From positions 1-64,000 of the forward strand of contig JAHDDK010000016.1 in the NCBI GenBank assembly GCA_020629375.1: a stretch of DNA of 64,000 nucleotides. The letters are read 5' to 3'. Position 1 is the stretch's first letter, and every line of letters starts with the position of its first letter. Below are positions 60,057 to 64,000 of this stretch, one piece after another. This DNA is from Acidimicrobiales bacterium (GTDB lineage: Bacteria; Actinomycetota; Acidimicrobiia; Acidimicrobiales; SHLQ01). The notes under the pieces were generated by a model that saw only the letters and a list, made by a program, of their open reading frames with translations, searched no databases and was not told where the DNA came from. The position numbers were made by a program, and so were the translations under genes.

Positions 60057-64000
<3,944 letters not shown>

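Overview
The window is high-GC, densely coded chromosomal DNA of an actinobacterium. LexA-type SOS boxes of the form CGAAC-N4-GTTCG, a divergent lexA/LysM pair, a recA-miaB-miaA-dapF-hflX-lexA block and the succinylase diaminopimelate pathway (dapC, dapE, dapF) all fit Actinobacteria. Very frequent leaderless starts preceded by a TANNNT box, an adenosylcobalamin-dependent ribonucleotide reductase and a mitochondrial-type aconitase make a member of the Acidimicrobiia a reasonable guess. That placement is inference, not shown by the sequence.

Layout. 1-6.2 kb: the 3' end of a tRNA-Val, a J-domain membrane protein, a zinc-ribbon protein, murF and ddl back to back, and a secreted TPM/coiled-coil/Gly-rich protein. 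6.3-12 kb: a TetR regulator and its palindromic operator face a three-gene operon (fatty acyl-CoA reductase fused to a HAD phosphatase, a LarA-like protein, a PlsC-type acyltransferase), probably for a lipid product. 12-21 kb: central metabolism (aconitase, a lone carboxyltransferase, citrate synthase), a LysR regulator and a secreted subtilase with RTX-type repeats. 21-26 kb: tdk and nrdJ, the latter interrupted by a 405-residue intein whose second LAGLIDADG motif has lost its catalytic Asp.

26-38 kb: a RibD-C reductase, a LysM protein divergent from lexA across three SOS-box-like sites, then on the minus strand miaB, a kinase-fold remnant, miaA, dapF, hflX, dapC and dapE in a tightly overlapping operon, and recA with a clear SOS promoter. 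recX is absent. Directly upstream of recA, on the same strand, lies a retron-type reverse transcriptase of the long (Mx162-like) form; the 196 nt before it fold like a possible msr-msd.

39.6-56 kb: two MFS transporters, a ureohydrolase, a His/Asp-rich lipoprotein beside a fenitrothion-hydrolase-like membrane protein, a vanadium haloperoxidase-like lipoprotein divergent from a PhnD-like protein, an FAD oxidoreductase pair divergent from an IclR regulator, a 2-oxoglutarate dioxygenase and a DEAD-box helicase. 55-64 kb: a galactoside-use locus with an ABC importer (ATPase divergent from binding protein and two permeases), a GH2 beta-galactosidase, and a GH4 alpha-galactosidase-like gene that runs off the end.

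Two non-coding themes recur. Most junctions where convergent genes leave more than about 100 bp between them carry strong hairpins, some in tandem copies, and a dispersed 11-bp palindrome GGGTCAGACCC occurs at three intergenic sites, one within a 78-bp inverted-repeat structure in the nrdJ leader.
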